Below, one piece after another: positions 37,018 through 46,847 of a stretch of 64,000 nt of DNA. The DNA lies in the NCBI RefSeq assembly GCF_001202025.1, contig NZ_LGHS01000072.1, positions 62,001-126,000 of the forward strand, in the 5' to 3' direction. The notes beneath the pieces were generated by a model. The model saw only the letters and a list, made by a program, of their open reading frames with translations. It did no database searches and had not been told where the DNA came from. Positions within the stretch are counted from its first letter, which is position 1. Every line of letters starts with the position of its first letter. This DNA comes from Pseudorhodobacter aquimaris. GTDB lineage: Bacteria; Pseudomonadota; Alphaproteobacteria; Rhodobacterales; Rhodobacteraceae. A program made the translations under genes and the position numbers.

Positions 37018-37910
37018 GGTTTGTCCCTCAGTATACGAAGCTGGGCAAGGCTGACGACCAGCAATATCGCGAAGAGCACCACAGTTTGCGCGGCGGCATA
37101 GCCCATATCAAAGCTGGAAAACGCGGTTTGATAGATCATCAGGACCAGCGGCTTGGTGCTGTCCAATGGTCCGCCGGGGTTATTGGTGGTCATATTGAAC
37201 ACCTGATCGAATATCCGCAAAAAGCCGATCGAGGAAAAGACCACCAGAAACACGATTGTAGGTTTCAGCAGTGGCAAGGTGATCTCGGACATGATCGTCC
37301 AGCCCGAAACGCCGTCAATCCGCGCCGCCTCATAGTAACTTGTAGGAATGGCGCGCAGACCGGCCATAAAGATGATGATCTGGAACCCGAGGCCCGCCCA
37401 GATTGCAGGCAGCAAGATCGCAGGCAGCGCATTGGTGGTGGAGTTCAGGAAATTAACCTGCGCAAAGCCCAATGACGCCAGAAAATTGTTGAAAAGCCCG
37501 ATGGGCACCGGCTGATAGAACCACCGCCAGACCCATGCCATCGCCACGGTAGAGGTCAGGAACGGCAGGAAATAAAGCGCGCGCAAGGTGCCATGCAGCA
37601 GACGGGTTTTATCAAGCTGATAGGCGATCACAAAGCTTAGCACCAATGAGATCGGCGTGCCGAGGATCAGATAGACAAAGGTGTTGCGAAACACCTTCCA
37701 GAACACCGGATCATGCCAGAGCTTGATGTAATTCTCGGCCCCGACCCATTCGCGCGGGCCCAAAAGGTTCCAGCTTTGAAAGCTGAGGATGATCGCGTTC
37801 AGCGTCGGGTAAAAGCGGATGACCGAGTAAAACAGGATCGGCACAGCCAAAAAGGCCCATGCCCAGACCACCTGTTTTTGGCGGATCGAAAGGTTGCGGT
37901 AAAATGACAT
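37014..37910 (-). CDS. carbohydrate ABC transporter permease (MalF-like)
   Basis: The 298-residue protein starts MSFYRNLSIRQKQVVWAWAF and has six predicted helices with the coupling loop YYEAARIDGVSGWTIMSEITLPLL. It pairs with the MalG-like subunit. The start at 37910 was preferred to 37931 because it gives the standard short cytoplasmic N-terminus. A 54-bp gap separates it from the binding-protein gene, which is typical for extra expression of the latter. Confidence 0.93.
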   Translation of the reverse strand: MSFYRNLSIRQKQVVWAWAFLAVPILFYSVIRFYPTLNAIILSFQSWNLLGPREWVGAENYIKLWHDPVFWKVFRNTFVYLILGTPISLVLSFVIAYQLDKTRLLHGTLRALYFLPFLTSTVAMAWVWRWFYQPVPIGLFNNFLASLGFAQVNFLNSTTNALPAILLPAIWAGLGFQIIIFMAGLRAIPTSYYEAARIDGVSGWTIMSEITLPLLKPTIVFLVVFSSIGFLRIFDQVFNMTTNNPGGPLDSTKPLVLMIYQTAFSSFDMGYAAAQTVVLFAILLVVSLAQLRILRDKP

Positions 37911-37964
37911 GATGGCTCCCAAGCCCCGCAAGGTGCGGCGCAGTTGCCCGCGCCGCGCCAGTGT

Positions 37965-39221
37965 TTACTTATTGTAATAGCCGTCCAGAATGGCCTGTTC
38001 CGCCTTGGCTGCAGCGGCCAAGGCATCCTCGGCCGATTGCCCCTCAAGGAACATCCGGCTTACGGCATCCACAAGCACCTGACGTTGACCGGATTCGTCA
38101 ACGAAGACAGTTGTTTGCGCGTATCCAAGCCCCGCCACAAACGGCCCGAACACCGGATCGGCAAGGTTCGCCTCGGTCATCGCCGCGGATGGTTTCGCAG
38201 GCAATTCGCCAACCGTATCCAGCCAGATCTGCATCGCCTCATCGCTGGTGATATATTCCATGAATTTGACCGAAGCCTCGAATTTCTCACCCTCGGCCTT
38301 GGAGGTGATCGCATTCACCCAATAGCTGGCATAGTTGGACTTGCTGCCATCCGGCCCCGCAGGCAACTCCGCCACGCCCCAATCAAGACCGCGGGTATCC
38401 TTTAGCGCGCCGATACGGAAAGAGCCGTCAATATGCATCGCGGCCCGGCCTGCCTTGAAGGCGGCTTGCGGCTCATCCATGAAGGTAGAGCTGGTTACAC
38501 CGTGTTTTTGCTCCAGATCGGTATAAAACTTCAGCGCGGCCACGCCGGCGGCATCATTATAGGTTACGGTTTTATTGTCATCCGAATAAGGCACGCCGCC
38601 GAACTGGCGCAACAGCACTTCGCGCAGCCAATGGTGATCCTGCGCCGTCATACCAGAGGTAAAGCCCTCAGCCGTGATATTGCCCGCCCCGTCTTTTTGG
38701 GTCATCGCGGCGGCCATTTCCACCAGCTCATCCAGATTGGCGGGCGGGGCCTCAAAGCCTGCGTTCTTGAACATCCGCTTGTTATAGAACAACGCAAGCG
38801 AGCGCACCGCCGTCGGCAGCGCCATATAGGCACCGTCGATCTTCATCGCGCGCACCATCGGAAAGAAATCCGCCTCGATCTGTTCAACCGGGAAACGGTC
38901 CTCGGGCAGCGGCTGGATCAGATCCGCCTCGACGTAATCATTCAGCCAGCCGTAAAACAACTGCACCACATCCGGCCCCTCGCCTGCGGGAATGGCGGCG
39001 GCAACCTTGGTACGGTAATCGGCATAGGGAAAGGTGCTTTGCTTGACGGTGATACCGGGGTTGGCGACCTCAAAATTCTCGATCAACTGATCCATCGCGG
39101 TGACACGGGCATCAAAAATATACTGCCAATATTCAATTTCTACCGCCCAGGCGGGACCAGAGGCCACCAGCGCCGCAAGGCTTGTCGCCGCAGCACAGGT
39201 CAGTGTCTTGAAGGTTTTCAT
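37965..39221 (-). CDS. carbohydrate ABC transporter substrate-binding protein
   Basis: The 418-residue periplasmic protein has a Sec signal peptide (MKTFKTLTCAAATSLAALVASGPAWA, cleaved before VEIEYWQY). The SBP_bac_1 body includes NPGITVKQSTFPYADYRTKV, IPAGEGPDVVQLFYGW and ALPTAVRSLALFYNKRMFKNAG. Three ATGs stand in a row at 39227-39219; the GGGAG site fits the second or third best. It is the promoter-proximal gene of the operon, 155 bp from the divergent ROK regulator. Family 1 binders recognise mono- and oligosaccharides or derivatives such as glycerophosphodiesters. Confidence 0.92.
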   Translation of the reverse strand: MKTFKTLTCAAATSLAALVASGPAWAVEIEYWQYIFDARVTAMDQLIENFEVANPGITVKQSTFPYADYRTKVAAAIPAGEGPDVVQLFYGWLNDYVEADLIQPLPEDRFPVEQIEADFFPMVRAMKIDGAYMALPTAVRSLALFYNKRMFKNAGFEAPPANLDELVEMAAAMTQKDGAGNITAEGFTSGMTAQDHHWLREVLLRQFGGVPYSDDNKTVTYNDAAGVAALKFYTDLEQKHGVTSSTFMDEPQAAFKAGRAAMHIDGSFRIGALKDTRGLDWGVAELPAGPDGSKSNYASYWVNAITSKAEGEKFEASVKFMEYITSDEAMQIWLDTVGELPAKPSAAMTEANLADPVFGPFVAGLGYAQTTVFVDESGQRQVLVDAVSRMFLEGQSAEDALAAAAKAEQAILDGYYNK

Positions 39222-39344
39222 CATCATACTCTCCCATATGCGGCCCCGATCAGGCCCAAATTCTAGCTTATGTTTTTATGGGGGGCCGCCAAGATTGCGG
39301 CCCCTATACGCAACTGTTGACGCCTTCCCTGCAAAGATCAATAC

Positions 39345-39367
39345 TTTATTCAAACGTTTTGAATAAA
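39345..39367. promoter_or_regulatory. perfect 10+3+10 palindrome, probable operator of the ROK regulator
   Basis: TTTATTCAAA (39345-39354), spacer CGT, and TTTGAATAAA (39358-39367) form an exact inverted repeat in the intergenic region between the importer operon (minus) and the ROK gene (plus). The right arm touches the AAAGG ribosome site of the ROK gene. Length and symmetry fit a dimeric winged-helix repressor. Binding by the adjacent ROK protein is inferred. Confidence 0.75.
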
Positions 39368-39376
39368 GGTTGCCCC

Positions 39377-40606
39377 TTGCCCCACAGCCTCCATCACATC
39401 GCGGGAAACAACGCCGAAAAGACAAAGGCGCACAATCGCCGTGTCATTCTGGGGCATTTGCAAGGCCGGGACGCGGGGCGCGCGGAAATCGCCAAGGCCT
39501 CGGGGCTGTCGACCCAGACCGTATCAAACCTGATGGCCGAACTGGAGGAAGAGGGGCTTGTCCACCGCCAAGGCCGCAGGCCCGCCGCGCGCGGGGCGCC
39601 GCCGCTGCTCTATGCCTTCAACCCTTCGGGGGCTGCGGCCCTCGGGTTCGAAGTCCGCCCCGATATTTTGACAATGGTGCTGACCGATATTGGCGGCACG
39701 GCGCGGCTGACCCGCCAGATGCGTCTGACCCGGTGCGACCCTGCGCATGTCTTGGAACTGATGGCGCAAATGGCCAAGGAGGCACAGGCCGAGCGGCCCC
39801 GCATTCTTGGTGCCGGTCTTGTCATCCCCGGCCCCTTTGGTGTTGAGGGGCTAAGTGCTGCGGGGGCCACCACCCTGCCCGGCTGGGAGCCGAAACAGAT
39901 CCCCGCCATGGCCGCCGAAGCCCTTGGCATGCCCGTTCATCTGGACAAGGACGCCACGGCCGCGGCCCTTGCCGAGGGGATGGGCGGCGCAGCGCAGGGG
40001 CTTTCGAGCTATGCGTTTTTGTATTTCGGATCGGGGCTGGGGTTGGGGATCATATCGCAAGGCCAGCCCCTGCGCGGCGGTTTCGGCAATGCAGGAGAAC
40101 TGGGTCATGTCATCATCACCCCCGGCGGCCTGCCCTGCGATTGCGGCAATCGCGGCTGTCTGGAGCAATACGTCAGCCGTCTTTCGCTGCAACGCCATCT
40201 GGTTGCAACGGGCCTTCTGGCCCCACATACGCGCGGCACCGATGCGACAGTCACCGCCCTGCTTGCCGCAAATGACCCTACGCTGACAGAATGGATCATC
40301 ACAGCGGCCGAGGCGCTTTCGCGCGCGATCGGCATGCTGGAAAACCTGTTTGATCCGCAAAGCATCATCCTTGGCGGTGCCTTGCCCGATGCACTTCTGG
40401 ATGCGCTCATCGCCCATTTATCCCTGCCCGAGGGCTCTGTCTCGCGGCGCGCGGATCGCAACAGGCCGCGGGTCATGCGCGGCACCTCTGGCAGGCAAAG
40501 CGCCGCAATGGGGGCCGCAGCCCTTGTGATCCATGATACCGTCACCCCGCGCCTTGATGCCCACCGCGCGCTGCCCACCGAAATGAAAGATGCCCCATGC
40601 CCCTGA
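39377..40606 (+). CDS. ROK-family transcriptional regulator
   Basis: The 409-residue protein has an N-terminal winged helix (GRAEIAKASGLSTQTVSNLMAELEEEGLVHRQGRRP). The ROK body includes FYFGSG-like nucleotide-binding FLYFGSGLGLGIISQGQ, GELGHVIITPGG and the zinc motif CDCGNRGCLEQYVS. ROK repressors release DNA when they bind a sugar or sugar phosphate. The TTG start at 39377 is chosen because AAAGG lies 7 bp upstream and it avoids a shadow extension. It is divergent from the importer operon and overlaps the PIG-L gene by 10 bp. Confidence 0.88.
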   Translation: MPHSLHHIAGNNAEKTKAHNRRVILGHLQGRDAGRAEIAKASGLSTQTVSNLMAELEEEGLVHRQGRRPAARGAPPLLYAFNPSGAAALGFEVRPDILTMVLTDIGGTARLTRQMRLTRCDPAHVLELMAQMAKEAQAERPRILGAGLVIPGPFGVEGLSAAGATTLPGWEPKQIPAMAAEALGMPVHLDKDATAAALAEGMGGAAQGLSSYAFLYFGSGLGLGIISQGQPLRGGFGNAGELGHVIITPGGLPCDCGNRGCLEQYVSRLSLQRHLVATGLLAPHTRGTDATVTALLAANDPTLTEWIITAAEALSRAIGMLENLFDPQSIILGGALPDALLDALIAHLSLPEGSVSRRADRNRPRVMRGTSGRQSAAMGAAALVIHDTVTPRLDAHRALPTEMKDAPCP

Positions 40607-42927
40607 CCGATGCCGCCCGTATTGCCGCCCAAACCACCCAGCCCGCAGCCATGATGCTCTGGCGGGCGCTGCAACCCCTGCGCGGGCTGGCGCGGTTCAT
40701 GAACTCCGGCGCCCATCCCGATGATGAGATTAGCACGATGCTGGCCGCCCTCACTTACCGCGACGGGCTGTCGCTGTCTTATGTCTGTTCCACCCGTGGC
40801 GAGGGCGGGCAGAATGACATCGGCCGCGAGGCAGGGGCCGATCTGGGCACACTGCGCACCGCCGAGATGCATGCCGCCGCCGATATCCTCGGGCTGTCGA
40901 TGTATTGGCTGTCCGACAGTCCCGATGATCCGATCGTTGATTTCGGCTTTTCAAAATCAGGCATCGAGACCCTTGGCAAATGGGGCCACGCCCATACCCT
41001 GCGGCGGCTGGTAGAGGTCATCCGCAAGGACCGGCCCGATATCCTTTGCCCGACCTTCCTCGATATCCCCGGCCAGCATGGCCACCACCGTGCCATGACC
41101 CAAGCCGCCCATGAGGCAATGACCGCCGCCGCCGATCCGGATTTCAGTGCGGAGGGCGCGCCCTGGCAGGTCGCCAAGCTGTATCTGCCCGCATGGTCCG
41201 GCGCGGGGGATGCCTATGATGACGATCTGCCGCCGCCCCCCGCCACCGTCCATATTCCCGGTGCAGGGCGGGAACCGGTATCCGGCTGGACATGGGCCGA
41301 AATCGGCCAGCACTCCCGCGTGTTTCATGCCACCCAAGGCATGGGCCGTTGGACCGATGGCAAGGAACCGCAGGGCTGGTCGCTGCATCTGGCGCAAAGC
41401 CATGTCGGGGCGGACCGCTCCGCGATCACCGACAACCTGCCGCAGAGCTATGCCGAATTGCTGGACGGTCATCCGCGCGCCCAAACATTGGACGGCGCGC
41501 TTGCGGCCTGTATCGCCGCCTTTCCCGATACCGCACAGATTTTGCACCACGGGTTTGACGCGCTCGGCCATCTGCGCGCCTTGCGCGATACCTGCCCCGA
41601 AGAGGCGCGTGACCAGACGCTCCACCGGCTGGACCGGACCGAGGCCCAGCTGGCGCGGGTGCTTTGGCTGGCCTCGGGGGCGCGGTTGACGGCGCGGCTG
41701 GACCGCCTCCATGCCCGCCCCGGCGAACATATCGCGGCGGGGCTGACGCTCCAGCCCGCCAGCGAGGCCTGTGAGGTCACGGCCGAATGGCACCTGCCGG
41801 AGGGCTGGCTGGCCGATGCGAACGGCATCACCCTTGCCAAGGATGCACAGCCCTTTGACCCCTATCCGATGATCCATCACGCCCATGCCCCGCAAGGGCC
41901 GGTGGCCGCCACCATCACCCTGCGCAAGGACGAAACCTCTGTCCAGCTTTTGCACCCCATCGGCGCGCAGGTGCTGGTCCTGCCCAACACCGAAGCCGGG
42001 GTAGAACCGCAAACGGCTTTCCTCAACATCGCCGCGCCGCAGCCCATTGCCCTGCGCCTGAGCGACGGTGCCACGCTGACGCCACCCGATGGCCGGACGC
42101 TTGAGACATCTGCCAATGAGACGGTGCTACTGCCCGAAACCCCGAAAGAGGGGCTGTATACTCTGCCGCTAAAGGTCGCGGGCCAGCCTGCCCAGACAGT
42201 GACCCGTATCAACCATCCCCATACCGGCGCGCTGATACGCAGCGCCCCCGCGGCCCTGCGTTTGCGCGTGGCGGATGTGGCGTTGGCCCCCGCGCGCATC
42301 GCCTATATCGGGGGCGGCAATGACCGCGTGGATCACTGGCTGCGCGCAATGGGGGCCGATGTCACGACCCTTTCGGATACGGATATGAGCCCCAGCATAC
42401 TTGTCGGTTTCGACACGCTGGTGATCGGGATCTTTGCCATGCGGTTTCGCCCCGGCCTGCCCGCCTTGATGCCTGCGGTGCATGACTGGGTGGTCAAGGG
42501 CGGTACGCTCCTGACGCTTTATCACCGCCCATGGGATAATTGGACCGAGGCCACCGCGCCCCGCCCGCTAGAGATCGGCAAGCCCAGCCTTCGCTACCGC
42601 GTCACCGATGAAAATGCCGCCGTCACCCATCTGGTCCCTGATCATCCGCTGCTCAACGCCCCCAACCGGATCGGCCCCCAAGATTGGGAAGGGTGGGTCA
42701 AGGAACGCGGGCTCTATTTTGCCAAAAACTGGGACGATGCCTATCAGCCCCTGCTGGAGATGGCGGATGAGGGCGAGACCCCGCATCAAGGCGCGTTGCT
42801 GTCGGCGCGGATCGGTGAAGGGCAACACCACCACTGCGCGCTGATCTTGCATCTGCAAATGGAGGCGCTGGTTCCCGGTGCGTTCCGCTTGATGGCCAAT
42901 CTGACGGCACCGCCAGAATGGCCATAA
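40597..42927 (+). CDS. large PIG-L-family deacetylase with C-terminal amidotransferase-like domain
   Basis: The 776-residue protein has an N-terminal LmbE/PIG-L zinc deacetylase domain with AHPDDE at residues 39-44 and GQHGHH at 159-164. A middle region of beta-rich character (about 360-560) follows, then a C-terminal segment with YIGGGNDRVDHWLRAMGADV and FDTLVIGIFAMRF that resembles a class-I amidotransferase/ThuA-like fold. No signal peptide is seen, so it is probably cytoplasmic. PIG-L enzymes remove acetyl groups from N-acetylamino sugars and their conjugates (MshB, BshB). It is translationally coupled to the ROK repressor and probably acts on the compound imported by the divergent ABC system. 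Confidence 0.83.
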   Translation: MPLTDAARIAAQTTQPAAMMLWRALQPLRGLARFMNSGAHPDDEISTMLAALTYRDGLSLSYVCSTRGEGGQNDIGREAGADLGTLRTAEMHAAADILGLSMYWLSDSPDDPIVDFGFSKSGIETLGKWGHAHTLRRLVEVIRKDRPDILCPTFLDIPGQHGHHRAMTQAAHEAMTAAADPDFSAEGAPWQVAKLYLPAWSGAGDAYDDDLPPPPATVHIPGAGREPVSGWTWAEIGQHSRVFHATQGMGRWTDGKEPQGWSLHLAQSHVGADRSAITDNLPQSYAELLDGHPRAQTLDGALAACIAAFPDTAQILHHGFDALGHLRALRDTCPEEARDQTLHRLDRTEAQLARVLWLASGARLTARLDRLHARPGEHIAAGLTLQPASEACEVTAEWHLPEGWLADANGITLAKDAQPFDPYPMIHHAHAPQGPVAATITLRKDETSVQLLHPIGAQVLVLPNTEAGVEPQTAFLNIAAPQPIALRLSDGATLTPPDGRTLETSANETVLLPETPKEGLYTLPLKVAGQPAQTVTRINHPHTGALIRSAPAALRLRVADVALAPARIAYIGGGNDRVDHWLRAMGADVTTLSDTDMSPSILVGFDTLVIGIFAMRFRPGLPALMPAVHDWVVKGGTLLTLYHRPWDNWTEATAPRPLEIGKPSLRYRVTDENAAVTHLVPDHPLLNAPNRIGPQDWEGWVKERGLYFAKNWDDAYQPLLEMADEGETPHQGALLSARIGEGQHHHCALILHLQMEALVPGAFRLMANLTAPPEWP

Positions 42928-42989
42928 CCGCCAAGGCTCGGCACGATTTTTCTTGGGTAGGGACCTATGTTTCAAAATTTCTACGCTCG

Positions 42990-43023
42990 CCATCGACAAT
43001 CATCTGCTCTGGATTGTCGATGG
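42990..43023. repeat. perfect 12-bp inverted repeat in the PIG-L/guaB gap
   Basis: CCATCGACAATC (42990-43001) and GATTGTCGATGG (43012-43023) pair perfectly around a 10-nt loop. No T-tract follows on either strand. It lies 63 bp past the PIG-L stop and 122 bp past the guaB stop. It may be a processing site, a protein site or the end of a mobile fragment. Confidence 0.7.
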
Positions 43024-43103
43024 GAAAGTGTTGCGATGCTTCAACTGGTCTTGGTAACCGGCCAATAACACCGCTGAGCGCGTCAAATCCATCCGGTGGA
43101 TCC

Positions 43104-43139
43104 GGCGCTCCGGGCAAAAGCTGGGAGCGCCTTGGTTTT
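43104..43139 (+). terminator. terminator-like hairpin between PIG-L and guaB
   Basis: GGCGCTCC (43104-43111) pairs with GGAGCGCC (43124-43131), followed by TTGGTTTT on the plus strand. This fits termination of the ROK/PIG-L transcript and perhaps of guaB from the other side. The T-tract is interrupted. Confidence 0.45.
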
Positions 43140-43144
43140 ACGGA

Positions 43145-44704
<1,560 letters not shown>

Positions 44705-45697
44705 CTAGGCTGTGGCCGCATTGGTTTTTTGCGCAAGCATACCCTTGCTCCAGGCCTGAAAAACTTTCACCGCAATCAACGGGACAATCCCAATGGCCGC
44801 AATCAAAACTGCCAGACCAGGCCAGACCCAAATGTCATCCCGTGCCGCAAGGATCAGTAAAAGCCCGGCATAAGAGGCCAGCGGAAAGGTAAAAGCGGCC
44901 CAAAGCGCCGAGAAACCCGAGGCCGTGATCCAGCGCGCAGATCCCACCAGCACCAGCAAAATCACCCCGCCCAACAGGGCAAACCCGGTCGCAAGCGTGT
45001 TCATTCCCGACAGATGCGCAACCGTACCCAACAGCGCCGCGGGGGCCAGATGGATCGCAAGCAGCGGGCGCAAGGGCGCAGGCGGCACCCGTTTGATCAA
45101 TTGTACAAGGCTGACCGCCCAAACAATGGCAGCCCCCCCCCCGGTCCCGATCAACACCGCCTCGCCAAGCCCGACATACCCCAAGGGCCCGGCCACAAGC
45201 CCCGCAATGATGAACCCTACGAAATTCAAATGCCAGACCGGCGTAACATGTCGCCCCTCTGCCGGCCCCCTGACAAGCGCCAGCGCAATCAGCACCGCCA
45301 GCACCGCGTGAACGGCCAAGCCTGCAAACAGCAAAACCTCTGCCGCGGCTGCCGAATAGGGCAGCATGGTCGCCGCAAGTAAAAACACACCCAAAGACAT
45401 CGCAGCCAGCCCCGCACGCCCCGGCAAAATCGCCAGATCCTCCATAATCACAGCGGGCCTTTGACGCAGTTTCAGCAAATATCCAAACGTGGTGAAAACC
45501 CACAGCAAGCTGACAGCACCCAGCACCATCTCAGCCAAGGCGGGCGGATAGCCGATAACTGCTGCCCCGCGCCTGAGCGCAAGCCCAAGACCAAACAACC
45601 CCATAACAGCGGGAAAAACAGCCGGCGGCATACGCTGAAAAGCGCGCAGCTTTACGGGGGGGAATTGCGGGGGCGGGAAAATCGGCGCGCGTTTCAT
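44705..45697 (-). CDS. TehA/SLAC1-family (TDT) membrane transporter
   Basis: The 330-residue protein has about ten hydrophobic helices and begins MKRAPIFPPPQFPPVKLRAFQRMPPAVFPAVMGLFGLGLALRR. The PPAVFPAVMGLFGLGLA stretch is the family N-terminal signature. TehA/SLAC1 proteins are anion channels or tellurite/dicarboxylate transporters of the inner membrane. It precedes guaB by 111 bp on the same strand and could share transcription. The ion transported is unknown. Confidence 0.82.
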   Translation of the reverse strand: MKRAPIFPPPQFPPVKLRAFQRMPPAVFPAVMGLFGLGLALRRGAAVIGYPPALAEMVLGAVSLLWVFTTFGYLLKLRQRPAVIMEDLAILPGRAGLAAMSLGVFLLAATMLPYSAAAAEVLLFAGLAVHAVLAVLIALALVRGPAEGRHVTPVWHLNFVGFIIAGLVAGPLGYVGLGEAVLIGTGGGAAIVWAVSLVQLIKRVPPAPLRPLLAIHLAPAALLGTVAHLSGMNTLATGFALLGGVILLVLVGSARWITASGFSALWAAFTFPLASYAGLLLILAARDDIWVWPGLAVLIAAIGIVPLIAVKVFQAWSKGMLAQKTNAATA

Positions 45698-45763
45698 CTG
45701 CTATCCTCAAAAGCTTACAACAATTCTACCCTATACCAGATCCACGGGCATCGCGACCTGTTG

Positions 45764-46684
45764 TCACCCTGTCCATGGCAATGGCGGTTTGCGGGGTTCG
45801 ATGCCCCGCAAACCGCCCGCCCCGCGCGGCAACACCAGACTTGTCGCCCCTGCGCGTTGCACCACAGCGCCGGTGCCCAATTTGAACCGCGCAAGGGACG
45901 CGCCACCCTCGGTATCGATCGCCCCAAGGTTCACACTTATAACCCCGCGAGCGCGCAGCATCTGCCCCGCACGCCACAGCATTGGCCCATGGGCAAAGGC
46001 ATTGCGTCCCGCCGCACCGTTCCAGCCCAGAAAATAGCTCGCAACCTGCCCATGGACCAAAAACACCATCCCCGCCTGAAGCGCCCCACCGGAGTGCCAC
46101 CCCAAAACCAGCTTCTCCCCCGGCCAATGCACTGCCAGTTCCCCAGGCAGATTGCGATAGCCGCGCGACTGCCTCTGGCGCGCCTCTTCAAACACCAGCT
46201 TGTGCAAGGTCTTGTCATTACCAAGAATACGCGGCTGCACCATGGCCTCGGCCTTCACCAGACGGTTGCGCCATTTACCCTGTAACTGCGCCCGCAACTC
46301 GGCATCTGTTTTGCCAATCTCCCAGATCGCATGGCTTTGTGGCGTGACCAGCGGGATCATCCCCGGCCCCGCTATCGCCTCATCCGGTGTCACAACCGTC
46401 AGCCCCGGATGGAGCGCAAGCCGCCCCAGGACCCTACGCTTTTGCGCAAGGGGCAAATCCCCAAGCCAGATCGGCCCCTGTCCGATGACGCGCAATCCCC
46501 GACGCTGCAGGACCTGCACCATCGCAAGCTCAACGCCGTTCTCGACGATCAGCGCGCGGCCAACCCTGCCGCCCAGTGTCGCCATCGCCTGCCCATAACC
46601 CCAAGACTGGCGCAACCCATAGGCCTTATCGGCCACACGAGCCTGCCAGCCAAGCTCATCAACGCTATCCCATAAGATTTTCAT
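45764..46684 (-). CDS. FemAB-like GNAT-fold acetyltransferase
   Basis: The 306-residue protein has a tandem-GNAT pattern: MKILWDSVDELGWQARVADK at the start, AIWEIGKTDAELRAQLQGKWRNRLVKAE in the middle, and GGALQAGMVFLVHGQVASYFLGWNG followed by LWRAGQMLRARGVISVNLGA. This pattern is typical of peptidoglycan-bridge / FemAB-related aminoacyltransferases found in many Rhodobacterales genomes. The start at 46684 is the first that begins the conserved part. The acceptor molecule is unknown. Confidence 0.72.
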   Translation of the reverse strand: MKILWDSVDELGWQARVADKAYGLRQSWGYGQAMATLGGRVGRALIVENGVELAMVQVLQRRGLRVIGQGPIWLGDLPLAQKRRVLGRLALHPGLTVVTPDEAIAGPGMIPLVTPQSHAIWEIGKTDAELRAQLQGKWRNRLVKAEAMVQPRILGNDKTLHKLVFEEARQRQSRGYRNLPGELAVHWPGEKLVLGWHSGGALQAGMVFLVHGQVASYFLGWNGAAGRNAFAHGPMLWRAGQMLRARGVISVNLGAIDTEGGASLARFKLGTGAVVQRAGATSLVLPRGAGGLRGIEPRKPPLPWTG

Positions 46685-46748
46685 AGATCCGTTAAGACAT
46701 GGGAAACCTAAACATCCTATTAAAACCTGACCCTGTGAGAGAGAGAAA

Positions 46749-46847
46749 ATGCCCCCCATCCCCGCGCCACATTTTACATTCTGGGTGCCCGCCCTTGCCG
46801 CCGTTTTGATCAGTACGATCTTTCTCGCCCTGCTCTGGATATTCTAG
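46749..46847 (+). CDS. possible 32-residue single-helix membrane protein
   Basis: An ATG at 46749 opens a 32-codon frame whose product has a short proline-rich head (MPPIPAPHF) and one continuous hydrophobic segment (WVPALAAVLISTIFLALLWI). A purine-rich GAGAGAGA precedes the start. The stop overlaps the convergent aglK-like stop by CTAG. It fills the only gap between two minus-strand genes. The frame is too short for statistics; conservation would decide. Confidence 0.42.
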   Translation: MPPIPAPHFTFWVPALAAVLISTIFLALLWIF

